Below, in pieces: positions 23,560 through 34,381 of a DNA stretch of 64,000 nucleotides. Below the pieces are notes generated by a model, which was not told the DNA's origin, made no database searches, and was given only the letters and a program-made list of their open reading frames with translations. The translations under genes and the position numbers were made by a program. This DNA comes from Gnetum montanum (taxonomy: Eukaryota; Streptophyta; Gnetopsida; Gnetales; Gnetaceae): assembly GCA_015680685.1 (NCBI GenBank), contig MNCI01003892.1:188452-252451 (forward strand), in the 5' to 3' direction. Position 1 is the stretch's first letter. Each line of letters opens with the position of its first letter.

Positions 23560-24951
23560 TATGATTTTTGTTGATGGAGATGTTCAAGTAAAGAAATTAT
23601 TGTGGGCTATATAGATACATAGAAAGTGAAATAGCAACTAGGAATGAGCAAGATGATGTGAAATTGGTCACCAAGCAAGATACACAAGAGTTCTAAAAAT
23701 GGATTCTCCCCAAAGTAGATTCCTGTGCTTAATGTCCTTATATAACCACTCCTATAAGTGTTTGTGGACACTTAAGGAATTGACTGTGAATCATAATTGT
23801 CTTTTGGTACACATTTGTTAGAATTACCTTAGCAAGAAAATAACATTATGTTATATGAATTCATAAGATTATAATTATATATACTAGTGAGGTGTAATGA
23901 TGAAAGAAGAGGTTAGAGAAAATAGGGCATTAGGTATCTTACCTTAGATGTAATGAATTTTGTGTCTAAATCATGATTAGAAAGCTCATTATTCCTATTT
24001 GTCTAAGATTCAAAAGAAGTTCATGCCACTTAATATTGACATCACATTGCATCATCTTAAACTAGCTACCATGAGACCAATTATAATCACATGATGATAC
24101 TAGTACTTGATGAGAAAAAAATGAGGAAGCTATTATTACCATTAATTAACTACAATAATTACGTTTTTATGACATCTTGGTCATTGGTCAAAGGGATTCC
24201 TTCAAATATGGATAACATGTCTTTCTAGCCCCATGGCCAATGCTAATCCCATTAGTGGTGCATCTTCAGGCATGGACAACATGTCTTTTCAATGATATTA
24301 TAAGAATATTAATTCACATATGCATTACTTGATTATTTTGTTAGTATTATTATAAGGCTACCTTTAGGCATGGGCCACATGTCTTTCTAGTATCATAGTA
24401 AGGTAATAGATATTACAAAATATGCTTCAATGATAATTAAAAAATAAGTACTTGTATAACACATCCAGAATTGTTACACATAGAAGAAGTTTAAAGAATC
24501 AAAAAATACCCTTGATGTCACACCCTTTCCCATTCCAACTTGGTTCCTTATACTGCCATTGAGGTATAATGGTCATGGATTTATTCCTAATAAGAACCTC
24601 TTATTACTAGAAATAAGGGAATGAATGACGTAGTCTCACTATATATACAATTATTCTTTCAATGACTTGATAACATAAGGTGAAATTCTTCCTATATTAG
24701 TCAACATCTCACTTACCTTTGATGCTATTATTAGTGAAATAACAAGGATATTCATATTTGACAAAATTAAAATTTTCAAGAAATAATTTAAAGAACAAGA
24801 TAATATGGAAGAACATGAAAACATATAAAAAATTGAAAATGTACTAAAGAATAAAAATATATAAAAAAAATTGAAAATACATTAAATAATTTTAAAAATT
24901 AAAAATAAAATAAATGAAATAAACTCACAAGGCCTATTTGTCATTAGTAGG
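23560..24951 (-). mobile_element. E0 element: module S (left part, before E1 insertion)
   Basis: This block aligns with 39780-40967 in E2. Shared segments include 'gtataaccac.cctataagtg' (23740 / 39870), 'gttagaatt.cc' (23817 / 39932), 'agtgaggtg.aatg' (23885 / 40000), 'cttgatgtcacacc' (24510 / 40480), 'gatgtggtctcacta' variants (24630 / 40635) and 'gcctatttgtcattag' against 'gcctaagtatcaaac' (24932 / 40947). It is noncoding. It ends exactly where E1 begins. Its natural continuation, the pyrimidine tract and integrase, resumes at 35270. Confidence 0.7.
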
Positions 24952-25858
24952 TGATGAGTGGCTAGGTACCCCTATGCCCAACCATATGAATCATAGGCGT
25001 TCACACATGACTCGGTCGAATTCTGTAGACTGTAAGCACTTAACATACACCAGACCCTAACCAGCGAAACCTTGGGTTAGAGCGGTTGTTGTCTTCCTAA
25101 TCTCAATTGTGATATTCTGCTTGCGATGGTTAAGTGAGATTAAGGCTAATGATTTTTATAGCTTTTTACTTTATCTTTTGGCATCTAATTATCTTGGAAA
25201 GTAAGGCTAGAATATTAAGTAATCTAAGACTATCTTAATCTAAATCCTAACTACTCCTAGCATAAGTATTTGATCCCATCTTCTGGGTGCGTTCTAAGCA
25301 TCCCCTAAACACTACTAGGTTACCAGACGTTAAGTGTCATTGGGTTACCAAGTGTTAGGTTTATGATCGAGATGGTCGTACTTATGGTCTTTACAAACTT
25401 GTAAGAGAGTGAAAGAAATTAAAATAACAATAACAGAAACTTAAGTCACTATCAAAGCATAAACATGTTAAACTAATGAATGCAATAAATGACTAAGTCC
25501 GAATGCTGCAAGGAATGCTTGAAGAGTTCTTCTTTATTGCTGTTCACACCAATGGGCTCAAATACATCAATGCTCAAATAAAGAGATGATCACTTTTCTT
25601 ACACCTACTATGGGCACTTGGAAAATATTCTATTCTAGCTTTTGCAAGAACAAACTACAAGAGCTTCGCTACAACTAACTAAAAGGTACCTAAATGAGAT
25701 GGAAGGTCCTCTTATTTATAGGCTGAAATAGGCTTTGCATAAACAAGGCCACATCGATGCATGGAAGGCTACGTCGAAGGGGCCGCGTTCATACAGCTAA
25801 GTATACGTAGCCCCGTATATGTGGCCTAGTCGACACATTGACTAATGACACTCCATCA
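24952..25858 (-). repeat. E1 3' LTR
   Basis: This LTR of about 907 bp starts TGATGAGTGG and ends 'actccatca', so the terminal TGATGA/TCATCA are inverted. A minus-strand TATA box, CCTATAAATAAG (25711-25722), is followed in the minus sense by AT-rich leader. GC-richer words ('catcgatgc', 'gtatacgtag') lie on the U3 side. It pairs with 34382-35269. Confidence 0.9.
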
Positions 25859-25880
25859 TACCCCCATGACTGAGTAAAAA
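25859..25880 (-). other. E1 polypurine tract region
   Basis: Adjacent to the 3' LTR the plus strand reads 'tacccccatgactgag'; in the element's sense this is 'ctcagtcatgggggta' directly before the LTR. It is the expected plus-strand primer position. The same 'agtcatgggg' core recurs near 29185, 39266, 35276 and 40970. Confidence 0.65.
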
Positions 25881-26099
25881 CTCATCCTTGAGTCACTCTA
25901 CAATTTAGAAGGTATGGGCTTTTATTTACAACGCACATGACTTAACACACACATGACACAACATTAATTTTACCAAGTGCCCGAGTTACATAGAAGGAAA
26001 AGTTACAAAAAATAATGGTGTTTAGAGACAAAATTGAACACCTTGCTAGTCCTGGAGTATCTATCGTGTAGACTGATGCACAAAATTATTGAGAAAGAT

Positions 26100-28950
26100 C
26101 ACACCGTCCCTAGGGGCAGTGGTTCTGACAAACCTTCTCTAGCCTTTGGTCCATGCATTAGCAGTGGAACAAATGATGGTTATGCTGTAGCAGTTGCAAC
26201 TTCTGGAGGTAGTCAGAAAGCCTCCAAGAGAGCCCTCATTTTTTCTTCTTTGCTTATGGGATTGTTCACTATCCAGGCAGCTTCACCAATGTGTCCAGGA
26301 ATTGGAACCTCCCAAGGGCATGGTAGTGCAGGGAAGAGTTCTTTTAGGTCGACAAACCAGGCTGCAAACTGCTTTCGTTCAATGTCAAATCCTTGGATTG
26401 ATGCCTGTAGCTACTGGTAGTCATTCATTCATTGGGCCAAGTTCTCCATGACTTCATGTTGTCCTTCAAAGCTTGTGCAGAGAACCTTGAGTTCTGTGTT
26501 TACCATTTCCAGCTTTTTCTTTATTGCTTTGTGCACCTAGAACTCACCCTCTTATAGAGAATACGAGGTGGCCACTTGCTTTTCCAATTTTGACCACGGT
26601 CTCCCAGCTGAGAGCATAGCCAATTTTGCATAGCATAGGTTGGCAAGCTTCATATATTCTATCATCTCCTCAATCTGCAACTTGTTAAGGTAGATTTCTA
26701 CTTGATTGTAGGCATTCAACCCATCAAAGATAGGTTGCCATATATCGCCTCCTTTGCGGAGCTATTGGAGCGCTTGGTTCATTTTGGCCTTTTGTGACCT
26801 GAATCTACTTTTTATTTACTTCCTTCTATAATCCCACTTGGTCCCTGTAATGATTTTTGATGTTTTCAAATTTTAGGGCCTCATTCTTCCAAGTGGCGAT
26901 TTCAATTGTAGATTTTTGTTGCAATGCCCGAACCTCCTCCATTGATAGATTTTGGTTCTCAGTGGCCAACCTTCTTATGTCAGCATTCACCCTGGCTAGT
27001 TCTTCTTACTATTGATGGATAAAATTTTTTATGTGTTCATTTTGTACCAACATTGCATAGGCAATGAACCTCTGCGGTTAACCTAACGTTCTCCTAGCAA
27101 ACCTCCATTAAGTCCTTGTTTAAACTATATGCTTGAACGTTTGCTAAGGACTTATCGAAGATCGTTGACTCTCGCTCATCCTCAACTATTTGAAGTTTGA
27201 GTTGAAGCTATTGAAAAGCTTCATCTTTGGTGATTTCACGATTGAGGAGAGTTGGATCGGCAAGTTGGGTTCTTAATTGGGCCACTTCTATTATCAAGTG
27301 TTGATAGGCAGCTTGAGTAGTTTTAATTTGCCCTTCAAAAATGAGGCTCTTACCCCTTGTGAAGAGTAGTTCCAACTCAATTATAGTAATGTTTTCTGAA
27401 AAGTCGAAGACATCCAGAAGTGGTTTCCTAGTTTCCACCAGTCGGTCCAACAATTCCTCATGTTGGGCTACCTCAATCTTGCTACGCAAAGTTCTGGCAG
27501 ATGCATGTACATCATGAAGTCCATAAACATCCGGTACAAGTGCTGCTGGTGCATTGAGAGCTGTAGCAATTGTATTAGCAACCACTTCGGTCGTAGTCTC
27601 CTGTCCTTGGTGCTGCATCAATAGGACTGTTGCCCCTTGACTATCTTCCAAGTGTACCAAAAAGGTAGGAGCATTCCTAGAAATTTTGGAAAATAACTAT
27701 TGTGTGATCACTATTACCTCTCGAACACTATGATCTGTTCATGTAGGCACTTGCGTTTGGGCTACGGAGAACATTGACCCTGCTCTTTCAAGCAAGCTAA
27801 CTGTTCGAGCCACTTGCTCTAGGTGGCTCATTACAGGGAAATAGACTAAAGGGTCTTCTCCTTCACCAGTCCTGCCAAATTTCTCTTGCTGGCTCAAGAG
27901 CATTTGTCAAATTTCACAGATGTGTTCTGCAATGGTTTGCAAACCTGACCTTGCTGTTTGTGCAAGTGGTGGAGGTGGTTGTTGCTCCTCTATCTGTGTG
28001 GTGGTAGAAGTTTTATCCTTCATCATTTCCTGCCAAGAGGAAATTGGGACATGCCAGATTATATCATTGGAGTATTGTGTTATCCCTGCCCGTTTGCATA
28101 ACTTTTGGATGAGGCAGGGAAAGGGAAGAGCTTGTCTTCCACGTTCGCTCTCAATGAACCTCTTTTCAATCTTCAAGAACAACAGCTGTGGAAGACTTAT
28201 TAGAAATTTTCCACTCAAAGCGGCACACGCATGAGTGGAGAAGGCTGTAATTTTTCTAGGTCATACCGTTGGGTTCAAGTGGTAAGACATGATCTTTGAG
28301 TATACCCTCTCTGCTGTGGTCAGAGAGCCGAATTCCTTGCACTCTATCCCATAGCACTATTTGGTCCATTCTACCTTTACCTCTAGGTTGGCTTGTTTTG
28401 GAATTTCTACCACATCTGCTCCAGTTTTTGGCAACCCTAGAGCCTGCGCTATCACCTTTGAAGAGTAAGAGACATAAATGTTTTTTATTCTTACTCTAGA
28501 CCCCGGTTGTCAGTTCTTCCGGAAGAGATAGGTCTCTCCTAAGTACCATTCACAACTAGTTGTGATGATTGGCCACATTGAAGAGTTTTGTAGTTGGAGC
28601 CTCACTTCTTCTGGTGCATTCTCAAGGAATGGTCCAAATTTTAGCTCTTGAAGGACCATCCATTGCACCTCGTGCAGCTTGATAGCATCAAGATAGGCTT
28701 GGGTCAAGGTGATCTCAAGTCGCGGTGCTATCCCCAGAGTCTCATTCCCTTGTGATTGATCGCTACAAATTTCCTCTTCGAGAATCTGATGGACAGATTC
28801 CACATCAAGTCCTTCGCAGAGGGGGCTAGTTGCATGAGAGTCCTTCATGTGCTCTGGTTGTTACCCACCTCGTCCCCTGCCCATTCATGGGTGCTTGTCC
28901 CTCGATTGTGATGGAACTTCACCCATTGGATGCCTCGATTTGGGTGCCAT
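26100..28950 (-). pseudogene. ORF Q of E1: extra coiled-coil ORF between pol and 3' LTR
   Basis: This is the best preserved copy of ORF Q, about 940 codons if restored to one frame. It starts at ATG 28950 (M-A-P-K, basic N-terminus). Open segments are 28848-28510, 28218-27907 (with 'LPFPCLIQKLCKRAGI', resembling the plant transposon-protein family Transposase_32), and 27660-27208 (Leu/Glu-rich, helical). A coiled-coil region follows at about 26900-26420, then the conserved C-terminal block 'HIGE...SKEEKM...AFRLPPE' (26340-26190). Several stops and frameshifts separate these. In Athila this position holds an env-like or accessory ORF; no signal peptide or membrane helix is visible here, so an envelope role is not supported. 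Copies exist in E2 and E3 and in the inverted fragment at 10.4 kb. The biochemical role is unknown. Confidence 0.6.
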
Positions 28951-30739
28951 CTACAATCAAACAGAACCACCCATTAGACTATGTATAAGTAGCACAAGAT
29001 GGTCCTTATACACCTTCTTAGTTTGACTAAGTTATGCTGTTGGCACAGGCATTCCTTTAAGTCTCCCAAAGTGTTAATTTATGGGTTAGAGCTAAAAACA
29101 ACAAAGGATGAGTTGAATTTTAAATGATTGTTTTCATAATTAACTAACTAATTAATTAATTAATTAATTACACATAAGCTTCATCCCCCCCATGACTAAG
29201 AGCATACCTCCAATTGCTTAAAAGGGCAAGGATCGATTGATGCAATTGCACGATCGAGCATAGATGCATAGGGAAGAGTTGGGCAAAAAAAATGGCAATA
29301 TCTCCCCTCGATTTGTGCTTCAAATGATGAAAAATGAAAGTGCAATGGTCGTATATATAGGGGTTGGGTGCTACATCGATGGGGCTGCATATACATAGGG
29401 GGCTATGTATATAGGGCCCCATATACGCAGGTGTGTGCACTCGTTTACCAACATTGACCAACTTGGGAAAAGCCCAAAATGATGAATTTGAAATGCCAAA
29501 TTGGGGCAGTTGAAGCACATGAGAGGCTTTGTCATGGATGAGGATAAAAAGAAGGTAAACAGGGCTCAAAAAAGAGTCAAAAAATAGGAGAACGTGACAT
29601 AAAAGTACTCCATGTGGAAGAAATCGAGCGATGGAACCTGGAAAATAATCAACCATGAAATCCAAAGGATGGGAGACTTAATAAGAGGGACCAAGAATAT
29701 GCAGGTGGGTCCTTCCCATAGCAGGCAATAGCCTTAGTAGCCCCTGCATATCCTCAACACCAGGGTCTGTGGGCCCCGGGGCCAAGAAATAATGGTCGCC
29801 AGTTAACACTCCTACCCAAGATATCCTGCCAAGGCATGAGAAGCCCATGGAAACCACGATGAACTTTCATAACATAAGATGGGCAGTGAGGTGAGTTACA
29901 GAGAGAAATGGATGAAGAGAGAGATGAGAGAATGGAAATTCCGATCGTCAATCACATGAAACCCGTGTGTAGTTGTGGTTAAGTGACTTGGTAGAACCAT
30001 TCCTAAATTCAAACCCAAAATCGTCTACATACAGTGACATTGCAGCAATAGATGAAGCCCTAGCCATCCCCCAAGGAGGTAGGAATGCACCGACAGAGAA
30101 CCACCACTCCAAAAAATGTGAGAGGAAGGAAGTGAAATGGGACTAAGTTAGAGGGGATGAAGGGAGTCCCATAACTAGTGCTTGTGACCCATGAGAGGCA
30201 GTCTAACGGGTGTGCTTTGAATTCCCACATAGTGATGTCATGATTTTTTTTCTTTTTTAGGGGAACCACACCATGCAAAGACCCATGTGTGTTTGCATGC
30301 ATTTTACCAAGGGGTGTGCTTTGAATCCTCATGTGTATATTTTTATTTTTATTTTTGAATTTTTTATTTTTATATATTTTTGATGAGGACCACACCATGC
30401 AAGGTCAGATTGCCCAAGAGATTCCTTGGAGAAAAGAACGTGGAGTGGTAGGAAATCCGTAATGACACACCAGAAACCCAGGGGATAGGAGAGAGTGACA
30501 AATGTTGCATTCTCCTTGAAGTCACACCTGATTCAAACCATTAGATCATCCCCAAGTTTGGGAACTACACAAGTCACACATTAATTACAATGTTTTTAAG
30601 TGAATGGGTTGCATGTTCTCAACAGAAGGAAAACCATGGAGTAGGTGAATGGGCAAATGTCATGGACTCACTATCGATTTTATGAGTTGAAAATAGACGT
30701 AAAGTCCAAGGAAAACCATGCGATGGTAGGAGCCAGATA
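28951..30739 (-). mobile_element. E1 module S1: noncoding region upstream of ORF Q
   Basis: In the element's sense this lies between pol and ORF Q. It contains a (TTAA)n-like run (29145-29172), a pyrimidine tract with 'catgacta' (29185-29199) and a TATA-like CTATATATAC (29351-29360, minus), about 400 bp before the ORF Q ATG. The words 'gtgggtcc' and 'gcccctgca' near 29705 resemble E2 near 39835. At 30205-30415 a block of about 105 bp is duplicated: 'gtgtgctttgaat' through 'accacaccatgcaa' occurs twice. Open frames here (for example 29665-29168) lack family signatures. Confidence 0.5.
29351..29360 (-). promoter_or_regulatory. Candidate internal TATA box upstream of ORF Q (E1)
   Basis: The minus strand reads CTATATATAC about 400 bp ahead of the ORF Q start. 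E2 has TATATATACA in the equivalent place (39439-39449, about 240 bp ahead). Conservation of position in two old copies suggests an internal promoter for ORF Q; this is inferred from sequence alone. Confidence 0.35.
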
Positions 30740-31078
30740 NNNNNNNNNNNNNNNNNNNNNNNNNNNNNNNNNNNNNNNNNNNNNNNNNNNNNNNNNNNNN
30801 NNNNNNNNNNNNNNNNNNNNNNNNNNNNNNNNNNNNNNNNNNNNNNNNNNNNNNNNNNNNNNNNNNNNNNNNNNNNNNNNNNNNNNNNNNNNNNNNNNNN
30901 NNNNNNNNNNNNNNNNNNNNNNNNNNNNNNNNNNNNNNNNNNNNNNNNNNNNNNNNNNNNNNNNNNNNNNNNNNNNNNNNNNNNNNNNNNNNNNNNNNNN
31001 NNNNNNNNNNNNNNNNNNNNNNNNNNNNNNNNNNNNNNNNNNNNNNNNNNNNNNNNNNNNNNNNNNNNNNNNNNNNNN
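30740..31078. other. Assembly gap (339 N)
   Basis: A run of N falls between the E1 protease and module S1. RT, RNase H and integrase should lie here (about 3 kb in E2). Confidence 1.
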
Positions 31079-31910
31079 TACAAGCCCCTCAGGTGGTTCC
31101 ATGCACAATGTGCTACTAGCAGGATCAACTGTTAGCGACTAGGTACCCTCTTATTTTGTGGCTGCTACGTATAGGCACTGTTGAACTGGTGATTCTTCAG
31201 TACATCGACCGCATGCTTGAATGGATGTCTACTTAGCATACCATAACTGCTGCACATAGTAGTACCCTGAGTCACTATATGTGATGCATGGAACATGCTT
31301 CTTCTTGATCTTTCTAGAAATATTTTCCTTTGAAATTTCAAGGGAAAGATCTCAGAGTCCTAGTTTTGCATCCACCGTGCTCAACTAGGCCCTTCCCATT
31401 ATTATAGGGAAGTTTCCTTTGTAATTTTCAACATTGATGACAAGGAAATTAGCAGGATAGGACCACCCACAAATGGTGGTCACCATGTCCTCCACCACTC
31501 CTAAGGAAAGAATGATGGACTAGTCTGCCAGTTCGAGCCTAATGTTGCTCTTCTTTAATAGGGGAAAGTTCTAATTCTTGTACATGTCATGTGAGATCAA
31601 ATTGACCCTTGACCCCAAATCTAGAAGAACTTTATAGGGCTCATTTCCTACCACTTGAATATGGATGAGAGGACTTCCTAGATCAGTCAATTTCTAGGGA
31701 AGGTGACCTACCTTTATCTAATCGGTCATGGCATGTGTGAGCATGACCATTTGGATGTTAGAGTGTGGTGGGCTTGAAGGCTGCTCGAGCAGTGGAATAG
31801 TAGAGGCAGTTTGAGGTTCAGAAGCACCAGCCACTGGTGGGTGCGAGGGTGTGTGTACATGATTGGGCTAAAAGAAGGGACATTTTTGTGGCTTGGCTTC
31901 TGGTCCACTC
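31079..31910 (-). pseudogene. E1 retroviral-type aspartic protease region
   Basis: In the minus sense the active-site segment reads 'VLLDLGSRVNLI' (about 31630-31594). It keeps the catalytic Asp in a D-L-G-S context like the Athila-type protease. Downstream 'WSYPANFLVI' and 'FPIIMGRAQLS' (about 31470-31390) form the second half of the fold. Athila proteases typically show 'DLGASVNLM' and 'ILGRPFL', and the match here is good. Stops appear after 31370. The region leads into the gap. It would cleave Gag-Pol in an active element; here it is decayed. E2 has the homologous segment at 44108-44500. Confidence 0.65.
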
Positions 31911-34215
31911 AGCTAAGTAGTTGGTTTTATGTTGACAACCCTAGTAGCATTGCATTGTTGTGGTTGTGGTAGTATTTCTCCATGCATACGTGGAGCAGGT
32001 GGTAGCTAAGTGGGATGTTGTGGGGGAGTGGTAGGAGAAGGTGATGGAGGATAATAGCGATGTGGGCTTTCCCCCCTGGGTGATGAAGATTGTGGTCGGA
32101 AATATTCCTGAGGGTGGTAATAACTTTGAAAGGCCACATGACTGGAAGAGTCTCGTGGAGAGATTGGTTGCAGAATGTAGTACCCAAAGGGATCTGGCTA
32201 TTTGTAAGGGTAATGTTGCCTTGGAGGTGGCATGCCCCACTCTTGTGGATGCTGCCACTACTAGAAGTATTCATAGGGATGCGGTGGCGTTCCACTTGGA
32301 TAATACCCTTGCTGCTGTTAGTGGAACTGCCTGGGATTGCCTTGTGGGTAAGGCAACCTTCGGGGTGTTTGCTACCTTGCCAAGCAAGGATTCAATACGT
32401 ACACCCCAGACTCTTGGAGATGTGACACCACTAGACAACACCCCTTACGATGTTTGTATTGGCATATGCCACATTCATTGTCCTCCTCCGTGTCAGAGTT
32501 TGCAACTTCTGCCGCTATAGCAACTTTGCCCTTAACCTTATATTGGGCACATTCAGCTTCCTTCTTCCTAGGCTGATCATGATCATTACCTTGTTCTCTA
32601 GACTCTTCTGCAATTTTTAGAACACTTTGGAATTTTTCATTCAAAGAGTCCCACATCTTATCAACCTTTGCTGATATTTCAGATGCAAACTTTTGTAAAG
32701 GAAAGGTCTTTTGGTTCACCGCTGCTTCCAGTGGTGATTCTTCCTCCTTGTCACAAAATTGGACCTCCCTCTTTCTGATGGAGGGATCCAGATTAAATTC
32801 TTCTGCACTCTCCTTCTTTCTAAGTTCTCCTTCCTCCCTGTCCACCTATTCAATGAGGCGCTACAATTGATGGGTCCTTAGCTCTGATAGTCATCCCTAG
32901 GTGTACAAGCCAAGGGTCTTTCACATTTCAAAATGAAGCCCATCAATGATGTGGTGAAGCTGTGCCCACTAAGAGTAGCCATGACTAGGGCACTGATGTA
33001 GTAGTGAATAGTATTTTCTCATGGATGCATCCAAGGGTTCATGATTACCTTGCTTCCACCCTTGGATTTGATGTCTCAGGTTCGCCACTCTGGAGTACGT
33101 TTGATACTTGTCATTGAAAATCTCAAGCATCGTACTCCATCTTCTAATTGATTCTGGTTCCAAGGACTAATACCAGTTTTCTACTTCCTTGATGAGTGTG
33201 TGAGGGAATAGCTTTAGCTTCTGCCAATCATTGTCAATGTTCTGCAAGGTGTAGGCATCATGGAATGCCTGCAGGTGAGTTTGCGGATCATAGTTGTATC
33301 CCCCTTTAAATCTAGGGATGTTGTTCATGTCAACGTGCTTGATCCAGCTATCCTTCATGTGCCTACTAGGGATCTGAACTACCTCGACGATCTAGAGCAT
33401 GCTACGAGTAGCTAAGAATGGCTCATCCGAGTGATAGTCCTACTAAGGACCATGATGTCTTTGATGATTCTAGCTACCCCTCCTTTCATGTTGGTGAGCA
33501 TTGCGCGATTAGTCACATGTTTTCTCATGTTGTCCCTTTCAATCCTTTTGACCATCATCCTTTCGCTCCTTTCTACCCCAGTTATGATCAGAGCCTAAGC
33601 TAGATGAAGGTATAGGAGAGTGAGAGGAAGGAGAAGAAGGAGAGGACTTGCCACTACTCTGGTGTCGATCTCTTCCTCTACACTGATGATGACCTCGATC
33701 ATCATATCCATCTTTGCTATGTGACCCTTCATCCTCTTGACGATCTCAATCACTTGGTGGCTTTCTCTGGTGATGGGCAGAAGAATCTGTTGCCCCAGGT
33801 GAAGTTCGGTCAAATGGGAATCATAAAAGATGGGATCCCCATCATCTTGCAGCCCTTGTGAGAATAATGGGTTACTGAATTATTTCCCCTTTAGGTGTTC
33901 ATATCTTTTCTCTTGCTGCTGGTCTCATGCTTGTTGAGCCTCAGTGGGACAATAGTCCCTATAGTCATGGTCCTCCATGACATACTCCACTTCACAGTCC
34001 TAGATACCTAGTCTGCCAAGATTGTGAAATAGCATTGCAAGAGCCGATCGGTTAGGTGGTAGTACGATGTTACCCTCCATGTCCCGCCATCGCAGATGCT
34101 CATCCTAATGTAGGATGAATGTGAAGTAAGGGACATATTCATCAGGATGCCTCTATACCACCCAACATTCTTGTGGCATTGGTGGGTTGGATACCTCTCT
34201 CCTATGAGAAGACAT
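31911..34215 (-). pseudogene. E1 gag (capsid and nucleocapsid), decayed
   Basis: The likely start is ATG 34215 (M-S-S-H-R-R-E). The capsid part carries the plant Retrotrans_gag signature: 'PRFKGGYNYDPQTHLQAFHD' and 'LKLFPHTLIKEVENWY' (33325-33170), then 'RRWSTMLEIFNDKY' and a Tyr-rich run ending 'QCPSHGY' (33145-32970). An acidic and basic linker follows (32845-32540). Next comes a compact Cys/His cluster, 'CGICQYKHRKGC' (32461-32426), spaced CX2CX3HX3C, and then a Gln/Pro/Tyr-rich tail (32340-31940) in a shifted frame. Stops at several positions (for example near 33165 and 33600) disable it. It packages element RNA in intact relatives. Confidence 0.75.
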
Positions 34216-34362
34216 GTTGGACGTTAGATGGTCCATGTAATCAATGTACCTTACTATTTACTTTAATCCACCTAGCGTGCATAAATGTTTCTATCCTGGG
34301 TCCATTTCAATGACTTGAATGATAATTTCACTAAGGTTAGATGACACATGTAAGACTAATAG

Positions 34363-34380
34363 TCTCCAGCAATGATGCCA
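34363..34380 (-). other. E1 primer binding site (tRNA-Asp type)
   Basis: One base inside the 5' LTR, the minus strand reads TGGCATCATTGCTGGAGA. The Athila/Tat primer site complementary to the tRNA-Asp 3' end is TGGCGCCGTTGCCGGGGA. The five differences are all transitions (G to A or C to T). Confidence 0.8.
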
Positions 34381-34381
34381 A

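Noticed and set aside
26034-26451. Plus-strand frames of 85-128 codons
   Set aside because: They are antisense to the conserved C-terminal block of ORF Q on the minus strand.
29168-29665. 165-codon minus-strand frame in module S1
   Set aside because: No homologue in the equivalent region of E2 and no family signature; it overlaps the TATA-like site.
30619-31142. Long frames across the N run
   Set aside because: They consist mostly of unknown residues from the assembly gap.
32041-32520. Plus-strand frame of 159 codons
   Set aside because: It is antisense to the Gln/Pro/Tyr-rich gag tail and Cys/His cluster.
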